Positions 9,009-19,227 of a DNA stretch of 38,395 nt are shown piece after piece (position 1 is the stretch's first letter; each line of letters starts with the position of its first letter). The DNA is from Rhizoclosmatium globosum (taxonomy: Eukaryota; Chytridiomycota; Chytridiomycetes; Chytridiales; Chytriomycetaceae). Under the pieces are notes generated by a model. The model ran no database searches. It was not told where the DNA came from and saw only the letters and a program-made list of their open reading frames with translations. Where the stretch lies: contig MCGO01000292.1 of NCBI GenBank assembly GCA_002104985.1, positions 1 through 38,395 of the forward strand, in the 5' to 3' direction. The position numbers and the translations under genes are program-made.

Positions 9009-11929
9009 TTAGTCCTTGACCATAGTTGTTTCTGGGAACACAACAGACTTAGAATTGCAGGTAGTAACTTGTGCAGCTATTTCGCGTTCGACAGCAAGTT
9101 TCTGGATACGTTCCTTCATATCCAGAAACTCTTCGAGTATACCATGAAAATCTTGGTAAGTAAGATGGTACAATACTGAGTGCATTATTGCTTGGACACT
9201 GGCAGTTCTCAGGACTTTGCATATCAAGGCCACCTCTAATTTTTGGAATGTTTGAGCTCTTTGACAGTGTTCAGATATATATCAACGAACCTCCGAAATA
9301 AGCTCCATCGTACAAGGAAACAACTTTCTTGTCGCCCACATACACGTCGCACTTTCCCGATACAATAAAGTACATATCTGCTGCTGATTCTCCTTGTTTA
9401 GTAATAAAATCTCCTGGTGTATAGTAGCACGCGTGCAGTTTAGAAGCGATAGCACTGAAGAATATTTCATCCCGTCCATCGTTTTCCGATCTACGCAGAA
9501 AAGTAACTTTCTCAATCAGCCATCGCGTGTTATGCAAAACAATTTCTTGTTTTAAAGAGTCATTTACAGTATTCAGCAATGTTTCTTCTTCAAAGAATTT
9601 CCCCCGATACTTGATTTCATAATAGCTGAAGAGTTTCTTTTCAATCTCGGGACTCAAGTTTTTCCACTTGACATAATCATTGAGTTCTTCTATTTTCTGG
9701 TTGTACAGCCGTCCGGACGGATTGATTGACATTGTTGTCGAAGATATTGATCCCAAGAAAGTTGCGTACTATTACTCGATTTAAGAAGAAGCTTTGACTT
9801 CAAAAGACTCACCAAAATAGCTGCGGTAACAATAAAAAACGCGGCGACAATTTGTTCAAGCTCCGTTTGAGGTCTGAAATATGTGAATAAGTTCTGGCAG
9901 AGTCAATACCAAGGAACTCACGTGAAATTGATCGGGAAACATATTTCCTACAGCTTGATAAAAAGTCCAACTATAAAACTCCCACATTGTAGCATTTTCT
10001 ACGTCTGGCCAAAAAACTGACCACCCAACGAATCCTTTCAAAGAACCAAAGTAATACAGTGCACACGTATTAAAGTGCAAAAAGTAAAACATTCCGACTG
10101 TTATCGGGATAATATTACATATTGGTAAACCAATCGCAGCATCAGTTGCAGTCTGTAACTTTTTGTAGAATGCATTTGTTGACAAAATACGAGGGAGTCG
10201 ATAAAAACGAATGCCATGAAGGAAAAGAAGCGTCGATCTTCTTTCCCAACTTGTCACTAAAAGCTCTAGTGGAATCTGACAAGTTGTTTAGATTTTGTAA
10301 AAACAGAAACATAACGCACTGTAGCCAGAATATCAAAAGGAACCCTTTTACGAACATTTGAAGAAATCCATGATGTCAGAATTGGACGCAAAGACTCATA
10401 TTCTGTCAAGTTACAAAGCTCGTTTGATGCACTTGGCTCTGGGGTCAATTGGACCACAATAATATCCAGAGTATATACTATAACTATTAAGATAGACCAT
10501 AATTGGAGATTTGTTGCAGGCGTTAACGGAAAATCGTTACTATAACTCGCAGTAAAGGGAATCTCCCAAGCAAAAATCAAATAGAACACTAAACCAGTTA
10601 TTTTAGACAATTATTGATTTAAATTAAGACTACTTTACAAGATATAATAAACTCCCAAGAGCTGATAAAATAGGAGCGAGGGTGAAGTCCGTTGTGAGCG
10701 AAAGTCACATGTTGGAAGTCGGTAATATTGAAATCGTTAAATTTGAGTCCTCGGCCTTTACCATCATATGCCGGAACTAAGAATAGGATTGTAAACCAAG
10801 AGAGTGTGATATTTTTTCGTGATAAGGTAGGTGGTTTGCGTTTACTTCTGGACATCACACGATTTATCTTCTTTACAGAATCTTGGCTTTGTTTCTCCTC
10901 TTCTTTCACTTCGGTGGAATCTGATGCCGTCTCGTCCTTTTCTTCCACATTTACAACCACTTGACATCCACTGCTTTGCACGGATTCAGAAACAGGGAAG
11001 TTTTTCTTTAAAGAGTCAGGGGGGGACATATAGGGCGGTGTAGCAACTTCAACAATATCGTAGATTTGATCTTGGCAATTTGTTGGGGAAGTTTGAGGTT
11101 GAGATGAGATTGGATAGGCATCTTCTGTGCTTAGTTTGGATGCTGTAGCAGTTGAACGGCGAGACTTATGTATTTTACTCTGAGAATCAGATCCACTTAC
11201 TGAATCTGTATCAGAATGCTTGAGAATGCTTTGTGAAGGTCCAACAGTCCAAGACATTGGACGAGCCATTGCTTTCGATTTACGTTCCCGTTTCTGGGCT
11301 GAAGGACTGGACGTTTTGACATCTTCAGCAAGAAGGCGAGGATTTTTAGTTGTTAAGCCCTTCAGTCCAGTGATTTTCAAACTGTCATCACTATTATCAA
11401 TGCCTGAAGTCTTTATGTTTGTTGTGCCAACAACCATCTGTTGCAAGAGTGTCAAACTGGCTTCACTAACGTTGGAACTAGTAGGTTGAGTCTTTGATGT
11501 TCCTTGGAAATGTTGATCTCCATTATGTGACACTTCCACGAAACCACGACTGGTGCGTCTTTTCATTCCGTCACTGAAAATGGGTATTGGCTTGCTACCT
11601 GATGACGCAACTTTATAGTCTCCGTCGTCCCAATGAATTCCGAGGTCCAAATGAGATTTCTTCAAATCGGCGTTGATTTGTGAAAATGTCGATGCAGTTT
11701 GGTGATCGGCTATTGAACCAAGAGCATATAATGGACAAGTTTGAGGTGCAGTATTAGATTCTGCGATATCTATCGGTGCCTGAATAGACGGAGCCCACTG
11801 GATAGATTTCCCTTGCCTTGAAGATAATTCGGCATTGATCTGTGAAATCAACTTGTCTGTTTGGCGAAGGACTTCATATCGCAAGGATATAATGTCAGCC
11901 AATATCCCCTCGAGAACTCGCTGAGGCAT
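9009..11929 (-). CDS. cyclic-nucleotide-gated (CNG/HCN-like) cation channel
   Basis: Exons complement(9009-9235, 9291-9768, 9813-9873, 9922-10275, 10320-10588, 10639-11929), about 892 residues. A long polar N-tail (1-420) has basic-directed phosphosite-like motifs (KRRTSRG, SRRST). S1 (SWEFIISLFYLIFAWEIP), S2 (LWSILIVIVYTLDIIVV), S3 and a short S4 with three arginines (IRFYRLPRIL) follow, then S5. The pore is FYSWTFYQAVGNMFP, lacking GYG/GFG. S6 and the C-linker follow, then a cyclic-nucleotide domain (about 743-850) with GDFITKQGE and FGEVALICKVLRTASV. It is a plasma- or ciliary-membrane channel opened by cAMP or cGMP. In the last base triplet of the pore (ccc, 9934-9936) one base is in excess: removing it joins pore and S6 in frame. 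The start ATG 11929 is preceded by an in-frame alternative at 12076. Confidence 0.9.
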
Positions 11930-12247
11930 GTTCGATACAAGGGTGCAACTATATGAAAGGGAATCGGAAGTTCTTAAATCACCACGTAAATCTCTGACAA
12001 AAATTATTACTAACTGAAATGTAATCTTGTTGTTCTTTTCCAGAAAATCACATAATTTCAGGAGGTAATGCAGCAATTCCAGTAAAGAGTATTCTCAACC
12101 AAATGGTGGAAATGACGACGATTAACTTCCCAAACCAGTAACTTTCTCCTTCGCTGAACTCAATGCTTGCTTCGAAAGGCAGTAGTTATCAGTGAAATAA
12201 TCACGATCAGATTCAAATTTGAATGAATCTTTAATGCTGTTCCTTGT
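11930..12247. other. intergenic, channel 5' region
   Basis: This 318-bp stretch separates the channel start from the stop of the CRAL-TRIO-like gene at 12248. The channel frame remains open up to an ATG at 12076, so some of it may be coding or a 5' exon. Otherwise it is AT-rich with no recognisable gene or RNA. Confidence 0.5.
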
Positions 12248-13201
12248 TTATAACCCAGATATAGTACCCCCGAGATTGTGTTCTGTAACCATGCTCAACA
12301 AATTCGACACATTCACCTTAACCCTCTTCAACATTGTAGGCCTTGCAGATTCATCACCGTCATTGAAAGCGCGCTTCGTCGATTTTCCGTGATTCGCCAC
12401 AACATCCAATTCCATGGCATCACCCGACGTCTCCACCATTTCCACATCACTAAATTGAATCTGTGGCTCTGCCTTTGGAATACCACCCCATTCAACTTCA
12501 TAACGAGCACGAATAAACTCGTCCACTTCTGCGACAACATTCCCATCTTCTCGAGTCCCACCAAACTCCCTGGGTAAATATCCAGAATCGACATACAGCG
12601 AAACACGGTCGACAGGAACAGATTCAAAGTCAAGTGCATTCTCATTGAGGATTCCTCTGGATTGTGACCAAACACTCGATATTGCAAGCGTCTGGTGAAT
12701 ACACAGAAATCGAAGCGGCGATGGTCTCGCAGGATTCGTACTCGTGAAAAAGGTGTGAAGATTGGGTAGCCAGTGGAGGGGATCACAGGCAATATGTTGT
12801 AAATTGACGAGGACAAGGCAGCCAGTTTCGAGAGGCTGTTGATGAAACCAATAGGTGAAGTACATAAGAACCGTTTCCAAACTCTGCTGCGAGGTTGACG
12901 AGTCTGGAGTGAAGAGGATGAGTCTGTTGCCATGGCGATCGAACGAGTTTGGAAGTAGGACTAGCTGCCTTGTCCGTAATAATGAGTGAACATGTTTGAT
13001 TGAGACTCTGGCGGATGATGAACCGAGGTTGGATTGGTGCCATTGGGCGAATTCAGTGAGAGAATCAACTGTGGCTTTGACATCACAGTCGTTTGCGAGC
13101 AACGACCGGGCGATCAAATGAGAGTCTACGTTCGCAGTGCTTAGAATTGGAGAACAGTCAACCTCAGACTGAAGCTGCGTCAAAGTGGTGAGGCTCGGCA
13201 T
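12248..13201 (-). CDS. CRAL-TRIO-like protein, tandem copy A
   Basis: Single exon, 317 residues from ATG 13201. The frame is open a little further, but only to a TTG, and the start aligns with the neighbour copy. It contains LTEFAQWHQSNLGSSSARVS, then LLPNSFDRHGNRLILFTP, a hydrophobic core (MYFTYWFHQQ, CLVLVNL) and the domain-closing LPREFGG. This is the N-helix / GxxGxRL / LPxEFGG order of CRAL-TRIO proteins, but it is more diverged than the three SEC14-like copies elsewhere in the window. The C-tail contains ARPTMLKRVKVNVSNLLSMV, a weak version of a motif duplicated in copy B. It probably binds a small lipid in the cytosol (inference). Tandem with copy B 151 bp upstream, same strand. Confidence 0.8.
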   Translation of the reverse strand: MPSLTTLTQLQSEVDCSPILSTANVDSHLIARSLLANDCDVKATVDSLTEFAQWHQSNLGSSSARVSIKHVHSLLRTRQLVLLPNSFDRHGNRLILFTPDSSTSQQSLETVLMYFTYWFHQQPLETGCLVLVNLQHIACDPLHWLPNLHTFFTSTNPARPSPLRFLCIHQTLAISSVWSQSRGILNENALDFESVPVDRVSLYVDSGYLPREFGGTREDGNVVAEVDEFIRARYEVEWGGIPKAEPQIQFSDVEMVETSGDAMELDVVANHGKSTKRAFNDGDESARPTMLKRVKVNVSNLLSMVTEHNLGGTISGL

Positions 13202-13352
13202 GGCTCGTTGGAAATTGGTTGTTTGATAGCTCAACCTTGAATTTCTGAATATGTCCTGTCATATGGAAACTCAAACTGTGCTAATTTACAATGTATTGAT
13301 GACGATAGAAGATCGTTAAGAAATCAGCGAAAGTTTTAAACTCGTACACATA

Positions 13353-14417
13353 TTATGATTTTGGTGGGCCACCTTGAACGCCTCCAACCACAATATCATG
13401 CAAAATAGACAAGCTTGATTTTGCTCTTCTGAAGAAAGTCGGTCTGGCGATCTCTCCGTCTGTTGATGTTTCCTTGGCGACTTCCGAAGAACCATCCACG
13501 CCCTTATCATTCAAAATGCCATCAAACACACTCTCCTCATCCTCCTTCAAACTATTCAAACTATTGATGCTGTTCAAACTGACACGCTTAGGGTTTGTCG
13601 GACCAACAACCATATCCATTAAAATCGAGAGACTTGATTTGGCTCTTCGGAACAATGTAGGAGGAATTTCAATTTCAGTTGGATCCTCAGTGCCGCGATA
13701 CTGCAATCCCTCTGATTGACATCGTTCACGAATGAAATCTTCCACCTCGGCTTCCACGTCCCAGTCTTCTCTTGAACCACCAAACTCAACAGGAAGATAT
13801 GCGGGATTCACGAAATCTGGGACCTGCTCTATGCTGATAAATTCGTAAGATAAGGCTTGCTCTTTAATGGTGGCACCGAAAGCATCAGACTTGTTGTTTA
13901 GGCCCAAGAAACGGATATTTGTTGGTCTTGCTGGATCGACAGCATGTGTGTCTAGATGGGATTGGTAGTAGCTTGAATCGATGTCTTCATTGCTTCCAAA
14001 GTTCTTAAAGTTGACAATGAAGCAGCATCCAATGTCTTGTTTCTGTTGATGGAACCAGTAGCTGATGTACATCTGGGTCAATGTGAGGCTTTCAGGCGAG
14101 ATTGACGGGTCTGGAGTGAACAGAACGAGTTTGTTGCCTTGGCGATCGAACGAGTTTGGCAGCAGAACTAGTTGGCCAGTGCGCAAGAACGAGTGGATTT
14201 GTTTGATTGAAACTCTGGACGAAGAAGAGCCGAGGTGCATTTGGTGCCAATCGATAAAGGTGGTCAGCGAAGAGATGGTTGCTTCAATGTTGTCATCGTG
14301 GACTTGGAGCGAACGAGCGAGAAGCTGCGGATCAAGTTGCGCATCTTTCAAGACGGGCGAGTCGTCGATTCTTGCGAGAAGTTGCTCGAGCGCAGAGGGG
14401 TTGGTTGCCTCGGCCAT
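13353..14417 (-). CDS. CRAL-TRIO-like protein, tandem copy B with duplicated C-tail motif
   Basis: Single exon, 354 residues, colinear with copy A: SLTTFIDWHQMHLGSSSSRV, LLPNSFDRQGNKLVLFTP, MYISYWFHQQ, CCFIVNFKNFG, and LPVEFGGSRED at about 208-218. The C-tail is extra and holds the same motif twice, at residues 253-276 (PTLFRRAKSSLSILMDMVVG) and 326-345 (PTFFRRAKSSLSILHDIVVG). The tail between is Ser/Asp/Glu rich. The motif looks like a short basic-amphipathic interaction or membrane-binding element; what binds it is unknown. The start ATG 14417 is the first in frame. It lies 118 bp from the stop of the glycerophosphodiesterase gene upstream on the same strand. Confidence 0.86.
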   Translation of the reverse strand: MAEATNPSALEQLLARIDDSPVLKDAQLDPQLLARSLQVHDDNIEATISSLTTFIDWHQMHLGSSSSRVSIKQIHSFLRTGQLVLLPNSFDRQGNKLVLFTPDPSISPESLTLTQMYISYWFHQQKQDIGCCFIVNFKNFGSNEDIDSSYYQSHLDTHAVDPARPTNIRFLGLNNKSDAFGATIKEQALSYEFISIEQVPDFVNPAYLPVEFGGSREDWDVEAEVEDFIRERCQSEGLQYRGTEDPTEIEIPPTLFRRAKSSLSILMDMVVGPTNPKRVSLNSINSLNSLKEDEESVFDGILNDKGVDGSSEVAKETSTDGEIARPTFFRRAKSSLSILHDIVVGGVQGGPPKS

Positions 14418-14535
14418 AAGGGGATTAAATTGAGATCAAGTTTTGCTGAGAAACCCCACATTGAATGTGGGTTCGGCATAGGATCTTTATTTATTTGTTT
14501 ACCATTACTCTCATGTGCCCCACCGGTTAAGTTAC

Positions 14536-16116
14536 TCAAGCTTTCAACTCATCGCGAACTTGGACAACAGTGTCCACAATAATTCCATCCAACCCTGCCT
14601 TTTGCAGCGCTTTCGCATTTCCAGGAACACAATTCTTGGCACCATACGTAAATACAGCCTTGTCGCCGCCCATAATTTCCTTTGCAGCATTGATTCGCGA
14701 AACTGGATCCTCCACAACTGGTGTCGCATCAGAAACGATTCCATCAAGATTCGCGAATTTGGCGAATTCAGCCGCCGCAAGAAAAGAGTTTGTTCGAATA
14801 TCCCATGTTGGATGAGTTCCTCCCATTGTAAGGAAAAGGACAGGGTAACGCGACTAATTCGTATGACAAAGGACAAATCAGACGGGCCCTAGTTTTAATC
14901 CGACAAGTAAAACAAACCTGCTTTAACTTTGCCATACGACAGGCTTCAGGATTAAAACATGAAAAAACGATGGGGCGATTGCCAGCATGATCCAAAGTGG
15001 TTTGCAGGATTGCATCAACAAAGGTATTGTATTCGATTGTGACGAGATTGTCGGCAGGAATCTCTTCTGGCATCGGGTACTTGATTTCAATATTAAATCC
15101 TAATTCCGGTGGAAGTGTCTGGAATGTGTGGATTACAACTAGTGTTCGTTTGAACAACAAGAATCAAACCTTGAGAGCATGTTCAAGGGTAGTAAAAGGA
15201 CTGTTTCCATATTTTTGCTTCGTTTTAAGAAATTCTGCTTCTGTCAAGTCCTTGATTTCCGTGTGTTTCTCGTATTCGCTCACAATGGAATCATGGTAGA
15301 GGACAACTTTCAAGTCCTTGGACACTTGTGCATCAAATTCCACAAATGGAGCACCAACGCGGAAAGCTTCAGCAAACGATTCACACGAGTTTTCGGAGAT
15401 TTGGGGAAGAGTGTCCTTGTTTTCGGGTGCAAATACGACCCTGTTCATTCCAATTCCACGGTGACCGACTAAAATAGTGTCCCCAGTTTTCAAAACAGTG
15501 TTTGTTGACTTGCTGTGGGCTAATGGGTGTTCGAAATGCGTGGATAGACACGTTTCGAGTGTAATGGTGCCAACAATGGTGTCCTTTTCAGTTAAAGTTA
15601 CAGTAAAGCGACCCGCTTTTGGCTCAGCCTCTCCACACAATGATTCGAATTTACCAGTGAGGGGATACTGGCCAGAAGCAGAACCATTGGCGTGTGTTAC
15701 TACAACAGCCAATAAAGAGTCTGAGAAGGAGGTCACTGGCACAGCGATTGAAACTTCCGCAGCACCATATGCATTATTTAAGCTAAGTTTGAGAGGATGA
15801 AGAGGTCCTGTGAGACATTAAGTCAAATGAACACCTCGTAATAATAAACCAGGTCACCTTCACTTCCATCTGCATTTCGAAGCCCAACTTCCACCTTCAG
15901 ATCAGACGGAATAGCTCCGACTGTCCACTGAATTACAGATTGATCGTGTCGGCGCTGGTCAAATGAAATGGCAGCCACGTGCAGAATGTGTTGACTTTGG
16001 CTCATCCAAACTTGCTTTTGGTTTGAAAAAGTTCGCATTTGTTGAACTAACTTGAAACTATTGTTTGGTGGGTAAAGGACGGAGCTTAGGCGCTGTGGAA
16101 TAAGCAGTCTTATCAT
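14536..16116 (-). CDS. GDE1: glycerophosphodiester (glycerophosphocholine) phosphodiesterase
   Basis: Exons complement(14536-14853, 14918-15118, 15170-15807, 15858-16116) give 471 residues; introns 50-64 nt. The GDPD catalytic domain begins at about residue 195: GHRGIGMN (His202-Arg203), a second element ISENSCESFAEAF, VEFDAQVSKD (Glu/Asp metal ligands), LYHDS, then FNIEIKYP, IVFSCFNPEAC, PVLFLTMGG and a C-terminal GLDGIIVD. Order and spacing match human GPCPD1 and the C-part of yeast Gde1. The N-terminal 190 residues resemble the region preceding the catalytic domain there, but no SPX, ankyrin or clear CBM20 domain is visible. The enzyme hydrolyses glycerophosphocholine and related diesters to glycerol-3-phosphate and the alcohol. 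The first ATG (MIRLLIPQRL) could be a weak targeting peptide; later Mets are possible starts. Divergent from GPD. Confidence 0.92.
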
Positions 16117-16402
16117 CTTTCAATCCACAACAAACCCACACTGTCAACTTCATCAACAGCTCACATAGTTTATTCTATTTATTCTCTGATTATAAGAAGT
16201 TAAAATAGAAGCCTCCACGAGTTCAAGTCGTAAAGTATTAATAACGTCGTTCGAAAACTTCCCGAAGCTTTCCGAAGGCACTCCCACGAGATCCCGCACA
16301 CCGCCAACTTTCCTATCAAAAACAGCGCCTCCATTCAGATTTCCGTCGCGTTTGCTTCCTGTTTCCACCTTTAAAAAACTGTTCTTGGAAAGATCAAAGA
16401 CA
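16117..16402. promoter_or_regulatory. shared divergent promoter region, glycerophosphodiesterase / GPD
   Basis: Only 286 bp separate the two start codons, with one gene on each strand. The GPD side (16300-16402) is pyrimidine-rich before its ATG, which sits in the good context caatggc. No individual element is recognised with confidence. The arrangement suggests coordinate expression of two enzymes that make and consume glycerol-3-phosphate. Confidence 0.5.
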
Positions 16403-17798
16403 ATGGCCGCCCTCGAACGCATCGCCTCCATCGCGAAAACACTTGCCCCTTCAACTGCTTCAGCCTCAGTTCTCAACAGCGCTCCACTTCCCCGTGAGAA
16501 GGTCTGCCTGATTGGCTCTGGGAACTGGGGAAGCGTCATTGCTAAGATTGTTGCTGAGAACGTCAAGGCGCTTCCGGACTTTGACGATGAAGTTCGAATG
16601 GTACAGTGTCCCTTAATTTGCTATGATGGGGGTCGCTAACTAGCTTTTGATGTTCAGTGGGTCTTTGAGGAGGTGAGGCGTTTCCAGCGACACATCCACA
16701 CGGGAGACTTACGAGCCATGGTGTCTGCTCCAAACTCATACATTTAGATGGTCAACGGCGAACGGCTTTCGAAAATCATCAACGATAAGCACGAGAACGT
16801 TAAGTACTTGCCCAACATTAAACTTCCGACAAACGTGATTGCCCATCCGACTCTCCTCACAGCCGTAGAGGGAGCTACTCTCCTTGTGTTCGTGATTCCA
16901 CACCAGGTACGCCTATCTGGTTTCTTTCCCAGGAAATCTGTCGACACTAACATCTGACTCACATTCCTGTATCACCCACCCTGTTATCATCCACTTTCCC
17001 ATTCGGCACCAGTTCGTGAAAGGAACTTGCGACCAAATTAAAGGATCAGTGAGATCAGATGCACGTGCAATCTCGCTCATCAAAGGCGTGGACGTGTCTA
17101 AAGCAGGGCTTCGTTTGATTTCTGATGTCATCAAAGAGAACTTGAACGGAATGGACGTGTCTGTGTTGATGGGAGCCAATATTGCGAATGAAGTTGCTGA
17201 GGAAAAGTTCTGTGAGGCGACTGTTGGATACCGGAATGAGGCGAACGGATTATTGTGGCAAAAAGTGTTCAACAAACCATATTTTAAGATTGCTGCTGTT
17301 GGTGAGTGGATACTGGTAATCAATGTTTGTTAATACTTTCGGGATACAGAGGATGTTGAAGGAGTTGAGCTTTGTGGAGCATTGAAAAACGTGGTTGCAA
17401 TTGCCGCAGGATTAGTAGATGGATTAAAGTACGGAGACAACACGAAAGCTGCCATTATTCGCATTGGACTCTCAGAAATGCGTCGATTCTCCAAACACTT
17501 CCACTCCTCAGTCAAGGACAACACATTCTTTGAAAGTTGTGGAGTTGCTGACGTGATTACAACCTGTTTTGGAGGACGAAACCGAAAAGTCGCTGAAGCC
17601 CATGTTCTCACCGGCAAATCATTTGAGGAACTTGAGAAAGAATTGTTGAATGGACAGAAGCTGCAGGGAACGCTTACAGCACGAGAAATCTTTATGATCC
17701 TTGAGCCAAAGGGACTGACAAAAGAGTTCCCACTTTTTACGCAAGTTTATCGAATCTGTTACGAGGGATTGGATCCAAAAGCGATTATCAACTTGTAG
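16403..17798 (+). CDS. GPD1: NAD-dependent glycerol-3-phosphate dehydrogenase
   Basis: Exons 16403-16600, 16658-16672, 16748-16906, 17013-17301, 17350-17798 join to 369 residues, the normal length for cytosolic GPD. The NAD motif [11 protein letters not shown] is at about residues 38-48. Other hallmarks are [59 protein letters not shown] (catalytic Lys region), [34 protein letters not shown] and [10 protein letters not shown]. It reduces dihydroxyacetone phosphate to glycerol-3-phosphate with NADH, feeding glycerolipid synthesis, osmolyte glycerol and redox balance. Exon 2 is a 15-nt micro-exon coding exactly WVFEE; its reality is supported because all GPDs have this peptide at that point. 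No frame break is seen. The 3' end converges on SEC14-like copy 3 (84 bp). Confidence 0.97.
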
Positions 17799-17882
17799 AT
17801 TGTAGAATTTTGGAATACAGTCTTTAATGAGTCCAAATTATTGAAATAATTAAACGAAGATTAAAGAAACGTTCTGTCGAGA

Positions 17883-18815
17883 TTATGCGTGGCCAGTCAT
17901 AAAAGCCTTCCAATACTCGTCGATTTTGAAAACAAAATTGAACTCTCCTCCCAGTTCAACAGGCAGCATTGATGCATCCACTACATCAAGCAAACGAATC
18001 CATCCACCCATTCCTTGCTCTACTTTCTTCTCTTGACGACCGTCTGTGGTCGCGAAACAAATTTTTGCGAGTGTCACTGGATCCACAAAAGGTTTAACCA
18101 GTTTGTACATTACTGGAATATACCAAGACGGGTGCACAACCACACTCATACCAAGTAACTCTGGATAATGCTTTCCCAAAATATCCAAATATTTGATCGT
18201 AACACTCATCGGATATCCATTGAACATATTGGATCCAGAAAACTCTGTCAAGACGCAGACTTGAGAAACACCTTTCGGCATGGACATCATCGCACGTTCC
18301 ATCAAATAAAGCGAAAATCGAACAGAATCGTCGTAATTCTTGACGCTTCCTGTTTGACGTTTGTCAGTATGGATGGAGATCGGAGGTTGCCAAACTCACC
18401 ACCCAGCCTCGCGACGTTCACAATCAGAGGCCTTCCCTTCTTATCAAACCCATTCAAGTACTGCCCTCCAATAGCGCAAATGGTCTTCATATCCTCCCAC
18501 CGGTTCTCTCTTGGTCGGAAGTCTCGACGCCATTGTAACGTATCCTGCAACCGAACAACCGATTCATCCAGCTGCCATTTTGTTGCTTTCAAGTATCTAA
18601 CGAGGCATTCATCGCTTAGGAAGTCTTGTTCTTCGGGACATGGTGTTCCTGTGAGCTCATTGAGGATCAAGGGGAGTTCTTGGTTGCGAAATGTGTCAAA
18701 CATCCTCTTTTGTTCAGTCGAGAGGCCGTTGAAGGGGTAGTTTTCGGGAACTGGAGGGATTAGATTGGGTGGGATGGTGAGAATTGGGATGGACGTTGAG
18801 TCCAGCGAGTTTCAT
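17883..18815 (-). CDS. SEC14-like CRAL-TRIO lipid-transfer protein, copy 3
   Basis: Exons complement(17883-18349, 18400-about 18815), one 50-nt intron placed just after the segment VARLGG. The core has RYLKATKWQLDESVVRLQD, WRRDFRPRENRWEDMK, GFDKKGRPLIVNVARLGG, MPKGVSQVCVLTEFSGSNM, FNGYPMSV, HYPELLGMSVVVHPSWYIPV and LPVELGGEF. The N-terminal proline-rich stretch conserved in all three copies (IPILTIPPNLIPPVPENYPF) is in frame here, but the ATG expected just before it (18813-18815) is one base out of frame, with an in-frame stop beside it. A single missing base there, or a true start at the internal Met at 18703 (256 residues), would explain this. Function as for the family: cytosolic lipid exchange. 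Confidence 0.88.
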
Positions 18816-19227
18816 GGTCTGATTTTAAATAGATAAGTATTTGTAACATTGTGGTATGAAGGAAAAAGAAGTTAAGCTTTTTACTTCATTAATTTTATGA
18901 GTTAAGTAGGCACCCCATGGTTTACTTTTACGAACCAAACTTCAAGTTAGCACATTCTATTATCACTTGAGAAATAATCACCGTCAGAAGTTAGTTAGCC
19001 CCAACTTAATGAATTGCTAATTAATCAATTTCGTATTCATAAGGCGCTGAATACTATAATTCCTTAAATCAACCGCGGCCCTAATTTGATTTATCGGATT
19101 CATGACTTTTCTTTACAGATTTATTGCGTTGCTACCTTCATAACTTGTGGCTCAATTTCGGAATATTGACTTCCATCACTTTTCGAAACTTGTGGCTGAA
19201 AAAAACCAACCCAAAAATTTCACTCGA
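18816..19227. other. intergenic, divergent upstream region
   Basis: AT-rich 412 bp between SEC14-like copy 3 (minus) and the first DUF3472 gene (plus). An ATG at 19102 opens MTFLYRFIALLPS, a signal-peptide-like start followed by a stop. If spliced (donor gttgct near 19126, acceptor after gaatgag near 19231) it would supply the secretion signal missing from the plain start at 19228. Nothing else is recognised. Confidence 0.45.

Noticed and set aside
9874..9921. 28-nt intron (9921-9894) that would keep the channel frame without an indel
   Set aside because: Shorter than any other intron here (44 nt minimum) and it would insert residues into the pore; an extra c gives the family-like PINF...PQTE junction.
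12328..12933. 201-residue minus frame overlapping CRAL-TRIO copy A
   Set aside because: Shadow in another frame; the 317-residue frame has a paralogue and domain motifs.
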